The translations under genes were made by a program, and so were the position numbers. A DNA stretch of 64,000 nt from Anticarsia gemmatalis (taxonomy: Eukaryota > Arthropoda > Insecta > Lepidoptera > Erebidae), in NCBI RefSeq assembly GCF_050436995.1, contig NC_134753.1:8742001-8806000 (forward strand). The letters are read 5' to 3'. Each line of letters starts with the position of its first letter. The stretch's first letter is position 1. Below the pieces are notes generated by a model that ran no database searches, was not told where the DNA came from, and saw only the letters and a program-made list of their open reading frames with translations. This document shows positions 1 to 10,741 of this stretch, in pieces.

Positions 1-2870
1 AACCGCGAAGAACAGTTAGGTATTTAATTTTCACACTCTAAGAATAATGGCTGATAATTTGAGATAAGCTAAGGTAGGAACAAACCTTTACCCACTGTAA
101 GGTAATAATATCTACTGTAAATTGCTGGATTATTTGTAGGGTACCGGTGGTAAGATGATATTCTAAAGTTAATTGAAGGTTCTGATGTCTCAGTAGTGCA
201 GCGGCAGTAAGTTAAGCAATTCCCGAGTCGGATAAATTTATGTCCTACCTTTGTCAGTAAAGCATTTCTCAGTGACTGTCCAGAGTATGAAATTTGCCGG
301 TCAAAGACCCCTGTGCCTTAGAGAGCAGGTAGAGCCCTAAGTTTTGCGCCGGACCTGTCGCCGATCGTGTCCATCCTTCGGTTTGTGTTATGGAAAAAAG
401 GCACTACTACGGCTTACACTCTTTTCGAGTTTGACTCTTTAAAGCAGACTCCAGGGTTTTTTCCCATTTTTAATAAAAATATGTCTGTATATAATAACCG
501 CGAATCAAACACAGATTAAGAATCAGTATTTAGTAGACCTCTCGTATTCTTATTTAATACAAATATTGTTTTAGTGTACCACGGTTAATACTTTATTGAA
601 CAATAGATTCGTACTATACACAATGCCTCTTAAATCTAAGGGCAATAACTTTGACATAAGCAAATAATAATGAACTCACGAAGTAAATAGGTACTTACGT
701 AGTTTGATTTATTTCACTCTCTCGAGTGTTGTACCAGTTTTACTCCAAAACAGATCTATCAGAATCAGAGCACGAATGTCTGATGAGTGTGATGAATGAC
801 GTAAGAAGCCGGATAACTTTTACAAATAAGTATACCGAGCATTTTTGTATACATACAGTTCAATGATTACGAGAGACGACCAAGACAATTTTCAACTGTA
901 GTCTATAATCCAACAACTTAGTACAGAACCTTGTATGCAAAGTTTGCGGCTTGCGAACTTATGCAAAACTTAGAATTTTAAACATCAGTGACCCCTAGGC
1001 TTATACATCTGACGGTGGCCTGTTTAGCATTGGAAATTAATATTTTTTGTCAATTATAATCAAGATAAATCGTGCATGACTCTCTACTAAGTTGTCAGAC
1101 TACAGTGAATACAATTTACAAGGAACGTATATCTATTGTTTAACACCACACGCGGTTTTATCATAAGCGCTACGGTCAGTGGCTGAGAGTGGCTAGAATG
1201 TTTGGTTCGAATGGACTACTCAGCGGTTACGTTATATTGTTTACGTAAACAAGTAATTAAATAACCGTGTGTTGTGAGCTAAGATTTATAGATAGCTGTA
1301 AAACGATATGACCCAATACGGCATAAAAAGTCAATCACACGAAATAAATGCTGAACAGAAACTCTATTTTTTGTTTAGTATTCTTGTAATGGTTGTACTC
1401 GTAATATTTTATCATTGTTACGGTCATCTAGGGTAAGTAGAGTAAGTAGACAGGCAACAAGCGAGTGAAACTTTTATAATGTCGTAACACTCAGGGCTAG
1501 CGCGAGCATTTTAATCTTAGTCGTCAAACTCACAACACGCGCACTTCAAACCTTCATAATAAATAACAACAATTAATAAAAAAAATACTACAAAAAGTAC
1601 CGATTATGTAAGAAAACTGTTGTAGTTTTTTATGAGTGCATTTAAAGTGACATTAAGAAACAAAGCCAAGGTAAGTTCCTATAGCCTTACGATACGTAAG
1701 TTAAACATACAGGGATAATTGATTGTTTATCTTGCCGTACTTGTACTTGCATGATTATATAATAACAACAACACTAAATTATCTACTTGCCAATGCACCT
1801 ATATTTAAATACTAAGTGCTCTAAATACTCGTGCACATAATATTAAAGACTTAGAAGTAAATCTAAATGCAGGGTCTCAATACGACTTACTTACGTCATT
1901 CATAAAGGGCTGAGGAATGAATTGATATTGTACTTAGTTATCATCCTTTATTGTATATTTTTCGGTTAATTGCTATTTTCTACTTCCCATAAATCGTTTG
2001 CTAGGATAGGGTTTAGTCATGACTTCACTTATCTCCGATTTTTGAATACATTTAGCGGTAGTTTATCTAATCAATAGCGTTTTTTTTGTATGTTTTTGAC
2101 GCTATTGAATAGATAGACTACCGCTAAATATACCTCAGAAACCGGGTGTTAGTCGTTAAAGATGGCCAGTGTCGAGGTTTAGGATGAAGGTCGCCGTCGT
2201 GAAGGTAGGCCAAGGAAATTATACGCAACGTTCTTTCCTGCTGTGGTAGTGAACATCTTCGTACAGTAGTTCAAACGTCAGACGGTTAAGAATAGAGACT
2301 TACTTAATTACAAAGTATGATGATTATCATCAAAGTAGGATCTTGGTTTACGACCGAAAGGCCGGAAGTGTATGAGTGGTCCGTCGGAATCGTATACAAA
2401 TAGTGATTTCGGGTACCTACCTACAGTTTCCGGCCTAATTTTATTTACTATTAGAAGACTGGTACCTCTTCATAACACTTATTACTAAATATATTTCAAA
2501 CAAAATCATCTTAAGCCCTTTTCTGTATTAACAAATGTAAAAAGTAGGTGTTTATTGTGTTTAATTAATCGGCCTGGCCACTACACGGAACTGTATTCTG
2601 TTATCTTTGCCAACCACTGAGAGATATTACAAATTTAGAACATTTAATGCTATGAAATATAATATTACAACACAATGTAGCTCTGTGGCTAAGAGTAATC
2701 TTTGATAGCTATGAATGGTTGTGATTCATAGGGGCTTACTTGCCTACCTTATTTATATGTAAGTAAACAGTTTACTATGTGGCATATTTATAGTCTTTTG
2801 ATTGTTTATTCCAATGTATCTGGGTTTATTACACACTTATTGTTTATAAAAACGTCGGTTAACTTTTATC
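1..2870. other. Upstream region without recognisable coding exons
   Basis: AT-rich sequence with no open frame that resembles a known protein. A stretch at about 290-420 looks like a moderately old interspersed repeat (GC-richer than its surroundings), and a foldback element lies at 2044-2145. A splice acceptor (TTACAG) ends at 2876, directly before an ATG, so a non-coding first exon of the aminopeptidase transcript should lie somewhere in this region. I cannot place it from sequence alone. Confidence 0.6.
2044..2145. repeat. Foldback MITE, copy A (degraded left arm)
   Basis: A palindromic repeat. The left arm contains CATTTAGCGGTAGTTTATCT and the right arm carries its near-complement, separated by a short T-rich loop. 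The same core occurs at 47967-48084 and 48444-48566, which makes this a three-copy family in the window. The outermost left terminus is eroded here, while the right one (CAGAAACCGG) is kept. Confidence 0.75.
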
Positions 2871-2876
2871 TTACAG

Positions 2877-3722
2877 ATGAGTAATGACAAGAAAAGGGAG
2901 AGAAGCAGTGGCTGCAAATTGCTTCTTAGCGTAACACTAGCGTCGCTTTGTTTGTTTGTATGCTCGGTAGAGTCAGCGGTTCAAAACAAATGTTATGCAG
3001 ATAGCAATGCTATCAAATCCGTGGAGCCAGAATATACAAGTAAAAAAGACAAGGTACGTATATCTACTCTAGGATTACGTGACGAGATACAATACTTTCA
3101 AAACATTATGTCATAGTCATATGAATTATTAAGAGCTCCTGCAAACTGCTGGCTTTATGAACGGTCGATAGCTCGTCACACATCGTAGTAGTCGGTCATA
3201 ATAATAAAATATATAACCAAGAAGATCTAGCTACATCCATAAATATATACATATATTATATTGACCCATAAATATAATGCTTTATATTTTAAAGCTGCCA
3301 GTTATTTTTATGTAGGTACCATAATAATTTAAATAATATATTTTATTTTACTTTAAGGTCGACCTAAACTTTTATCGACTGCCAACACATATTGTACCGT
3401 CTAACTACGATCTCACTCTAATCCCGCATTTTGAGAAGAAAACTTTTAACGGGTCTGTTACAATTACTATAAATGTGCGGGAACCAACGAAAACTATAAG
3501 CTTACATTCAAATAAATTAGCCATTTATACAATAAGCTTGAAGAGTAGTGACAATACAAACATACCAATCGCATCAAAAAGAGAGACTCAAGATGATAGA
3601 GAATTCTTAATGATCGATCTAGAAAAAGAAATAAGCAAAGGTGAATACAAACTTTACCTCCGATTTTCTGGAATTTATAAAGGATTTGTTGCATTCTACA
3701 TGAGTACACTAAAGGATGGTAG
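2877..3722 (+). CDS. N-terminal exon pair (end a) of M1 aminopeptidase, secreted or type II membrane form
   Basis: Two coding exons, 2877-3053 and 3358-3722, encode 180 residues plus two bases of a split codon. An acceptor (TTACAG) abuts the ATG, and the donors are AAG|GTACGT and AG|GTGAGT. Residues 1-12 are basic (KKRER) and residues 13-31 are hydrophobic, giving a signal peptide or type II anchor with a possible cleavage after ESA (34). Residues from about 60 form the N-terminal beta domain of M1 aminopeptidases (RLPTHIVPSNYDL, ending LKDGR). The last exon ends in phase 2 after Asp-Gly-A/G, exactly like the separate exon ending at 11121, so it can splice in frame to 11473 and complete a 941-aa enzyme. 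An alternative is that these exons are the remains of a truncated tandem copy. The 7.7 kb intron that splicing to 11473 requires contains a retrotransposon. Confidence 0.8.
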
Positions 3723-4033
3723 GTGAGTACCTATTTATATACCCAAACTAAGTAGGTAAGTAATTGTGTGGCAGGCAGATTTTTATTCATACTTAATCCT
3801 GAGTACGCGTGTTGCTTTTTTTAAATAATACTATTAAAATAATGCGAAAGGTGTATGGGGTTAATCGGAACGCGTTAACGAGTTTTCTTTTCAAATCACC
3901 GCTCGTGCATTTAAAATCATTAGGGTTTCAGGGTTTAAAATTAAAACTAAAATACATAATCAGTGAGAATTTAACAACCATAGACGGATAGACAGTAACA
4001 AATATTAAACCTTTCCTTGCTATGTGCCTACTT
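3723..4033. other. Start of the long intron after N-terminal exon 2a
   Basis: AT-rich sequence between the exon 2a donor and the retrotransposon's target-site duplication. I see no coding potential here. It ends in the 13-bp sequence AATTAACCTACCC (4034-4046), which recurs at 10386-10398. Confidence 0.6.
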
Positions 4034-4043
4034 AATTAACCTA

Positions 4044-4102
<59 letters not shown>

Positions 4103-4470
4103 CGTCAGGAAAATGCATTACTGCATGTCCCGCCCCAGGGAGGAAAGCGGGGGTCTGTCGGGCTCTCCCGCCGGCAAGGCGTTCCGGCTGACTTGGGCAT
4201 ACCGACTAAAAACCTGACGGTGTTCCTTCTGCGGTCACCATAACGTGGCCAGGACGCGGTACCTCCGATCGGATACTCCGCGTCCCAGCCGGTGACGGCC
4301 CGCTTTGTATGCGGGCCCTACTTCGAGCGGGGGCAGGCACGAGGATTGCCCCCCCCTAGCTCTCCACTTCAAGGGGGTGTGCCAGGAACACACAGCGCAC
4401 TCCCCACCTCTCGGACCTGTTCCCTGTCCAGGCGACGGAGCGTTCCGCCTCCGCCGCCCACAGGTCCGCG

Positions 4471-7400
4471 TCACGGGGGCCGGAGATCATCCCGGCGCCT
4501 ACGACGCCCAGTGCGTCTTGCGCGGGAAGGGAGGGGAGCGTTGATTTCCCGCTCCCGTTCCGCCGCCTCTTTTGCGGGTATAACTTCCTCGCAGAACGAG
4601 GCGACGGCCGACCACGCTGCCTCGCTCCCGACCATGGACAGAACCACGGCCGAGAGCGAGAGGTCGCTCCCGACTACCCCGGTCAATTGACGGCGCTGCG
4701 ACGACCACGCCTGGCAGTGTGCCAGCGTATGCAGCGCCGTATCGGGGCAGTCACCACAATGGTGGCACCTGGGCGTCTGCTCACGGCCTATGCGACACAG
4801 GTACTTGCCGAAACAACCGTGTCCGGTCAAGACCTGCGTCAGCCGATAAGTGAGCGCGCCGTGCCCTCTCTCCAGCCACTCCGTGACCGCCGGCCGCACG
4901 GCCTCGATGGTAACGAGGCCGGCGCTGGGGTTCTCCAGTCGCCGCTTCCACGCCGCCAGGACATCTTGGCGGAGCTCTGCTCTCCGCGCCTCCACTTCTT
5001 GAGGCGCTGGCAGTGAGCCTCCGCCTCGGGCCTCCTCGCGCCATGTATAGAGTGACGCGAGGGCCTTCGCGTCCAGGTCCCACGGCGGCGTTCCGGCCAG
5101 TAGGCACGCCGCTTCGAATGAGATCGTGCGGTAGCCTCTCACGACCCTGACGGCCATCACGCGCTGCGGACGTCGCAGCGCGGCGATGTTTTTGGCCGAC
5201 AGGGCATTGGCCCAAATGGGTGAGCCATATAGGGCCATTGACCGCACGATCCCGGCGTACAGCCGTCGACAGGTGTTGTTTGGCCCCCCGAGGTTCGGCA
5301 GCAGGCGTGAAAGAGCGCCCGCCGCACCTACGAGTCTGGGGGCCAGCCGACTGAAATGGGCTGTGAAGTCCCATCGGCCGTCGAGAGTTAGACCAAGGTA
5401 CTTCATCGACGATGCAATGCCGATGTGGACTCCGCCTACGATGATGCTGGATCCTGGAGGCGGGCGGCGTCGGGGCCCATGGAAAAATAGGGCCTCCGAC
5501 TTTTCAAGTGCCACCTCCAGACCCAGCCGCCGGATGCGAGCGACGACCTGTGCGACCCCAGCTGTGGCCAGCACCTCCGCGTCGCGGTGCGTCTTCCCCC
5601 GGGCTGTAACCAGTGTGTCGTCGGCATAGCAGAATATGCCGACGCCCGGCGGGAGCGCACCGCGCAGAACGTAATTATAACCAATGTTCCACAGGAGAGG
5701 GCCTAGAACCGACCCCTGTGGAACCCCACAACACACCACTTGGCGTGACCAGCCATTTTGACCCGGGTAGATAATCGATCTTTCCTCCAAATAAGCCCCG
5801 ATGATACGGCGGAGGTAGGGTGGCACTCGGTGATATTCGAGTGCCACTCGTATGCTGTTCCAGGGGAGGGTGTTGAAGGCGTTGGCGATGTCGAGTGACA
5901 CCGCCAAGACGACCTCTCCCTGGGCTACTGCGTCCTCCGCCAGGGCTCTAACGCGCGCGATCGCGTCAATCGTGGAGCGCCCTTTGCGGAACCCGAATTG
6001 TTGGTCCGCTAGGTCCGGCCCTACACAACTTAGGTGCGTGACGAGGCGGTCTGCAAGTATGCGCTCGAAGAGCTTGCCCACCTCGTCTAGCAACACAATG
6101 GGCCGGTACGCGGACGGCGAGTCCGCGGGGCGCCCCTCCTTCTTCAACAGGACGAGCTTCCCGGTCTTCCAGAGCGCCGGGAACTCGCCCCTTTCTATGC
6201 ACGCGTTAAAGAGCCCTAACAGTCGGGGCTCGAGGGCCTCGCGAGCCAGGACCCACGCTCGGCCAGGAATGCCGTCGGGCCCTGGGGCGGTGTTCTTTGC
6301 CGCGAGGCGTTGCACCGCCACCCTCAGGTCTACCCGGGTCACCGGGGGAATTTCCTCCTCCTCCTCTATCGTCGTCGTCGGCGTCTCGCCCGGCGGAGCC
6401 ATTGGCGGCGGGATGTGTGCCGCCCTGAGAGGAAATAGAGCGGACACCACGTTCTCGACCACCTGGGGCTGGAGACTCTGGGTTAGCGGGGGGGCCCATG
6501 GGCGAAGTTTGCCCCTGACCCAACGATATGGGCGCCCCCATGGATCTACGTTTAACGTCTCCAGGAGAGTGCCCCAGGCGGCGGTTTTGGCCCTGCTGAT
6601 TTCAGTTGACAGGGCCTTCTTCGCCGCTCTGTACCTCTCGTACAGCTCCGCCTCTTGTGACTCCGCGTCTGGGGGTCGGCGATGCCTCCTGCGGAGGCGC
6701 TGGTAGCGGCGGCGAGCCGCTGTACAATTTTGGCGCATTTGCGCGATTTCCGCCGACCACCAATAAACATTCCGCCGTCCGGGACAGAACCGGACGCGGG
6801 GCATCGCTACATCACAGACGCGGGTCATATCTGCCCGGAGCCTGTCCGCTTCCGCCTCCACGTTGGTGGGCTGTTCTCCCGACGCCTGCGAAGTCCAGGC
6901 GTCAACGATGGAGGCTTCTATAAATAAATCTTTATCGAGGCGCTTCAGGGACCAGCGCGGTCCTACTTCAACCGGGGTTTCCTGGGTATGCAAGGCCCTC
7001 GAGGTGACCGGGGAGATGCTGAACCTAATGTACTTGTGGTCAGATAGTGTCTCCACCCCCTCGAGGACCCTCCAGGACTGGACACGAGACGCAAGTGCGG
7101 GGCTGGCGAATGTAAGGTCAACTATGGACCCACCCCGCCAGCGCACGCACGTGTGCACGGCACCCCGGTTCAGAACAACAAGACCCGTGGCCGCCAACCA
7201 ATCTTCCACTTCCTCGCCCCGCGCGTCCGTAGACGGGGAACCCCAAGCCGTGGATTTGGCATTGAAGTCCCCGAGGACCAAGGCGGGGCGAGACCTATCA
7301 CGGCCGACCACGGTGCCGATCCGCGCAAGAAACGCCTCGAATTCGGCCAGGCTCCGGTTTGGCGAGAAGTAGATGCCGACGACGACTATGTCTCCCCATG

Positions 7401-7638
7401 TGACCGCCACATAACCATGGCCCCTCGCTGTGGGTACGAGGGGCGGAACTCCGACAGCGGCCGGGGAGACTATGGCTACTAAGCCGTCTAAATCACCCGC
7501 CCAGTCATCCCTGGGCGGAACAAAGTACGGCTCTGCTGCCACTGCTAACTTTATGGACCACTGTGCCAGGCTTTGGGAGAAAAGATCCTGGGCCCTGGCA
7601 CAGTGGTTCAAGTTTGTTTGGAGGAGATGGAGAGCCAT
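4471..7638 (-). CDS. Retrotransposon ORF2: endonuclease and reverse transcriptase
   Basis: 1055 residues. Residues 1-215 are an apurinic-like endonuclease with E36 (AEPY), GDFNAK (D124, N126) and SDH (199-201), which nicks target DNA. Residues about 440-760 are a reverse transcriptase: APGPDGIPG near 451, FRKGRST near 550, GVPQGSVLGPLLW near 638 and the catalytic FCYADDT with D673/D674. The C-terminal part (around 985-1015) has a Cys/His cluster (CHHC...H...C), as in R1-clade elements. I see no frameshift or internal stop. The start ATG overlaps the ORF1 stop by one base (TAATG), which implies translation by termination and reinitiation. The enzyme would carry out target-primed reverse transcription of the element's RNA. 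Confidence 0.93.
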   Translation of the reverse strand: MALHLLQTNLNHCARAQDLFSQSLAQWSIKLAVAAEPYFVPPRDDWAGDLDGLVAIVSPAAVGVPPLVPTARGHGYVAVTWGDIVVVGIYFSPNRSLAEFEAFLARIGTVVGRDRSRPALVLGDFNAKSTAWGSPSTDARGEEVEDWLAATGLVVLNRGAVHTCVRWRGGSIVDLTFASPALASRVQSWRVLEGVETLSDHKYIRFSISPVTSRALHTQETPVEVGPRWSLKRLDKDLFIEASIVDAWTSQASGEQPTNVEAEADRLRADMTRVCDVAMPRVRFCPGRRNVYWWSAEIAQMRQNCTAARRRYQRLRRRHRRPPDAESQEAELYERYRAAKKALSTEISRAKTAAWGTLLETLNVDPWGRPYRWVRGKLRPWAPPLTQSLQPQVVENVVSALFPLRAAHIPPPMAPPGETPTTTIEEEEEIPPVTRVDLRVAVQRLAAKNTAPGPDGIPGRAWVLAREALEPRLLGLFNACIERGEFPALWKTGKLVLLKKEGRPADSPSAYRPIVLLDEVGKLFERILADRLVTHLSCVGPDLADQQFGFRKGRSTIDAIARVRALAEDAVAQGEVVLAVSLDIANAFNTLPWNSIRVALEYHRVPPYLRRIIGAYLEERSIIYPGQNGWSRQVVCCGVPQGSVLGPLLWNIGYNYVLRGALPPGVGIFCYADDTLVTARGKTHRDAEVLATAGVAQVVARIRRLGLEVALEKSEALFFHGPRRRPPPGSSIIVGGVHIGIASSMKYLGLTLDGRWDFTAHFSRLAPRLVGAAGALSRLLPNLGGPNNTCRRLYAGIVRSMALYGSPIWANALSAKNIAALRRPQRVMAVRVVRGYRTISFEAACLLAGTPPWDLDAKALASLYTWREEARGGGSLPAPQEVEARRAELRQDVLAAWKRRLENPSAGLVTIEAVRPAVTEWLERGHGALTYRLTQVLTGHGCFGKYLCRIGREQTPRCHHCGDCPDTALHTLAHCQAWSSQRRQLTGVVGSDLSLSAVVLSMVGSEAAWSAVASFCEEVIPAKEAAEREREINAPLPSRARRTGRRRRRDDLRPP

Positions 7639-9749
7639 TAATGTTGGGTCTCCATCTCCACCACGTCTGCCGACACATCAGCGGCGTTGGAAGCCGCAGG
7701 CCGGTCTGATGCCTGCGAAGCGGCCTTGGCCTTCTTCGCAGTCGTCTTCTTCTTCTTCTTCTTACCCTTTTTGGGGTTTTCCTCCTGGCTTCTCGTCCTC
7801 TGACCCTTTGGTGGGCCGCAGGTTTTGCTCCCAACTATATGCGCCGCCGGCTTACCTGCCGCGGCGCAAACGGCACAGTTCGGTGCTTCCGAGCACGACT
7901 GGGCAATGTGGCCCGGCTTGCCGCACCGGAAGCACGTGCCGCTTCGGTCAACCTCTGACGTGCACCGCGCACAGACATGGCCTCCTTCGAGGCACCGATA
8001 ACAACGGCGCTCGCGCGGTGGGAGAAGCTCCACCCGCGCCGACACCCATCCGATCAAGAGACGGCGGCCATCGACGAGTTTTTTGGCCGCCGCAACTGGG
8101 CAACAGGCCCAGATAGATCCTCCGCCATGAGGGCCGAGACGGATCTGACCCAGCCGGACGGAGTCCGCTGGGCACTCGCCGACCCTGGAGAGAGCAGCTT
8201 TTATCTCCTCCGGAGAGGCAGAGTCGTCCAGGCCCGTGATCCGTAATTCAGCGGTTTTTGTGGGCCTGGACACGCGGACGATGTTCTCCTCTAGGACCTC
8301 GCGAAGTTTAGAGGCGAAGGCATCCGCTTTTTCGGCTCCGGACGCTCCTGGGAGCTCGAACATCCGAGCCCCCGTGGCAGCAACCCTGAACCTGACGTCG
8401 TTGGGGCCAATGCCCAAGTCGGCCAGGTTAATTTTAGCCTTTGCGTCCCCAATGACGTCTTTGTATGTTGCGCCATTTTTCGCCGCCTCCGGCTGCAGTG
8501 TTATGACGACTGCAGCCGATTTCGGAGTCCGGAGCTTCGACGCCTTCTTCTTCGCGGTCTTCGGCGCCTTCTCTTTGGGCGCCTTTGCCGCCTTTCCGTT
8601 CTTGCCGACGAGCTGCCACTCATCGGCAGCCGTCGGGTTAGCGGGCAATGTTTTGGCCGGCATGGCCGCAACAGCGCTATAAGACGGCTGAGACTTTTTG
8701 CCCCGCTTTCCGTTTTTGGCCGAGGGAGCTACTGGTGTCGGCACGGTGGCGGGCTCAATCGCCGGCGCAGATGCTGTCGCAGGCGCTGCCGTCTTGTTTT
8801 TCCTAGCGGCGGGAGTGGGTGCCGCCGCCTTCGCCGCTCTAGCGGCGGGCACAGGAGGTGCCCCTACCGCTTTCTTGTCCGCCGCTAGGGGCGGACGAAT
8901 GCGAGGCTCCGGCGGAAGCCGAGCCTCTATAGCCCCGAATCGGGCGTCCACCATGAGGCGGAGGTCGGCGATGGCGCGTTCGATGGACGGAGGCGCCTGC
9001 CCGATGGTAACGGGCTGGGCGCCGGTGGTGGTTGTGCTGATATTCTCCACCACGGCCTTAAGCGCCGCCATCTCTTTGTGGAGATGGTCGACCTCCGCCT
9101 TTAACCGGCTGTTCTGGGCCTGGAGGGCCAGGTTTTCTTCAGACGCGGACCTTCGACTCAATTCGGACGCCGCCAGTTTTATATTTCTGGCAGCGTCTTT
9201 GAGGGACTTCACAAACGTCCCTTTTAGGTTGCCAGACTTGTCGGCAACCTCCACGACTGCCTCCAAATTGGACAGGATCGTGTCCGCCAGTTGGACGGCG
9301 GATTTGTCTTCGGGGTCAGCCTCCGACCCCCGCTTGCTCTGCGCCTTCTTCTTCTTTCGCGCCCCATCCGACTCCTCGGACTCGGGGCGCGGGCGTCTCT
9401 TTCGCCATAGGCGACCACTCACTGACGGATGAGTGCCGTCAAAAACAAGGCTCATATCGGAGCCAGTGTCAGAATCGACACTGGACTCCTGAGCATCTCG
9501 TCTCATCCTCGTCCTCACGCTGGGGCTCCCAAGATGGAAGGGGAGCCGCTCCAGCACCATGACAGGAGAAAGGGGCCTGGAACCCCCTCCTCGGACAACC
9601 GACGAGGGTCGCGCAATACTGGGCGTGCGACGACCCTCCACAACTGCGCAGTCGAGACTGCCGGGCTTTTTGCCCCCGATCTTCTCATAGTTGGGCTTCT
9701 CGCCCCTCCCACTGATTTCTTCGTTTTTGTTTTTAGTTGACAATTCCAT
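7638..9749 (-). CDS. Retrotransposon ORF1: gag-like RNA-binding protein
   Basis: 703 residues. The first ~150 are charged and low in complexity (SDTGSD, RKKKKAQSKR). A predicted coiled coil lies around residues 200-240 (heptad-like LKAEVDHLHKEMAALKAVVE), followed by a long Ala/Pro/Lys-rich linker. Near the C-terminus there are three zinc knuckles: CYRCLEGGHVCARC, CFRCGKPGHIAQSC and a third that starts CAVC. After them come a basic Lys-rich stretch and the stop. This layout is standard for ORF1 proteins of R1-clade elements, which package the RNA and help direct it to the target. The ATG at 9749 is the first in the open frame. The stop overlaps the ORF2 start. Confidence 0.9.
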   Translation of the reverse strand: MELSTKNKNEEISGRGEKPNYEKIGGKKPGSLDCAVVEGRRTPSIARPSSVVRGGGSRPLSPVMVLERLPFHLGSPSVRTRMRRDAQESSVDSDTGSDMSLVFDGTHPSVSGRLWRKRRPRPESEESDGARKKKKAQSKRGSEADPEDKSAVQLADTILSNLEAVVEVADKSGNLKGTFVKSLKDAARNIKLAASELSRRSASEENLALQAQNSRLKAEVDHLHKEMAALKAVVENISTTTTGAQPVTIGQAPPSIERAIADLRLMVDARFGAIEARLPPEPRIRPPLAADKKAVGAPPVPAARAAKAAAPTPAARKNKTAAPATASAPAIEPATVPTPVAPSAKNGKRGKKSQPSYSAVAAMPAKTLPANPTAADEWQLVGKNGKAAKAPKEKAPKTAKKKASKLRTPKSAAVVITLQPEAAKNGATYKDVIGDAKAKINLADLGIGPNDVRFRVAATGARMFELPGASGAEKADAFASKLREVLEENIVRVSRPTKTAELRITGLDDSASPEEIKAALSRVGECPADSVRLGQIRLGPHGGGSIWACCPVAAAKKLVDGRRLLIGWVSARVELLPPRERRCYRCLEGGHVCARCTSEVDRSGTCFRCGKPGHIAQSCSEAPNCAVCAAAGKPAAHIVGSKTCGPPKGQRTRSQEENPKKGKKKKKKTTAKKAKAASQASDRPAASNAADVSADVVEMETQH

Positions 9750-10385
9750 TTGAATCCCACGAGTATGGGGGAAGTAAACCGTCCACCCAGGCAGAGCCCC
9801 CTGTACCTGGGTAACCCTATTACACGGTGAGGTCGGGCAGGTTTCACCGGATCTTACAAACTAAATTTTTTATTGAGGTTAAGTCCTCTTGGCCCGGCCA
9901 GTTAAGGCAAGGCCCTCGGTCCCAGCATTGGCCGCGAGACGTGACCACGACACCTCCGCTGGGATAACGAGTTTCAGGGCGGTGACCGAAGTCTGCCCAC
10001 CCGGAGACGATACCGAAACCGGGAGAGCCCGCCCTCCCACCGACGGATCACCCGTCCCACATCTGTGTCCTCTGCAAGCAGAGGGACACGCACAGTGATT
10101 TTTTATAGAGGTTTTCTTCCTCGCGATCGCTGTCTCCCCGACCTCCGACAAGCGACCCCCGATCCTGACCCAAAAGTTGAGCCAGGTTTGCGGTTTGGGT
10201 TGGTTTTTTATGGAGGTTTTCCTTCCTCTCTCGCGCAGTGGAGCTCGCGCACCACCGCACGGTATGAAGGGACCTTGTTCTGAGCCTTATGGCACCAGAA
10301 CGAGACGGTCCCTTCGGGCCTGTCTTGGCTTCGCTATTGCTACTAAGCCCCCTCACCACGACAAGGTGCAGACCCACGAGGGGGG
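9750..10385 (-). promoter_or_regulatory. 5' UTR/internal promoter region of the retrotransposon
   Basis: 636 bp between the 5' end of the element and the ORF1 start. No long ORF fits the coding strand. A short motif occurs three times, read on the plus strand as TTTTTAT(N)GAGGTT: near 9866-9880, 10099-10113 and 10205-10218. The last two sit inside a loosely tandem unit of about 107 bp. Non-LTR elements carry an internal promoter in this region. I cannot point to its core. Confidence 0.55.
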
Positions 10386-10741
10386 AATTAACCTACCCTA
10401 TGTTTACAAGTCCCAACATTTTTTAAGGAACATGAATAATAATGTCAATGTTGCCAAGTAAAAATAATTGACACTAAAGTGACAAGTGAATGTCATGACA
10501 AATTGCTTGTCATTTCATTTCTGCGTCTGCGTATTATCCGACTGCACTGCGAATACCTAGATAAATAATGTCTTTGTAAATGAAATATTAAATGTGAATC
10601 TAATGGTTTCCGGTAAAGCAGGCCATTATTCTGTTTTCTGTTGTTTATATGTATTTTATCTATGGCGGGTGTAGAAGTGTATCGAGGTTTAGTAGTGCTC
10701 TAAAGAAAAGCCGGCTTCTCTTTTGTACTGGTAAAAATATT

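Larger units (their letters stand above)
4047..10385 (-). mobile_element. Full-length R1-clade non-LTR retrotransposon with poly(A) tail and 13-bp TSD
   Basis: A complete non-LTR element on the minus strand: 5' end at 10385, 5' UTR to 9750, ORF1 (9749-7638), ORF2 (7638-4471), a 3' UTR of about 370 bp, and a tail seen as 56 consecutive T on the plus strand (4047-4102). The flanks carry the same 13 bases, AATTAACCTACCC, at 4034-4046 and 10386-10398; the next base, T, also matches, so the duplication may be 14 bp. The element is much more GC-rich than its surroundings. The APE-like endonuclease, the reverse transcriptase and the three zinc knuckles at the C-terminus of ORF1 place it in the R1-clade/TRAS/SART group. 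Both ORFs are uninterrupted, the tail is pure and the duplication is exact, which points to a recent insertion. It sits in the first large intron of the aminopeptidase, in antisense. Confidence 0.93.

Noticed and set aside
5852..6706. 284-codon open frame on the plus strand
   Set aside because: It lies antisense within the reverse transcriptase of the minus-strand retrotransposon and has no domain sense. High GC makes long shadow frames likely. The same applies to the other frames between 4235 and 10377 that oppose or overlap ORF1/ORF2.
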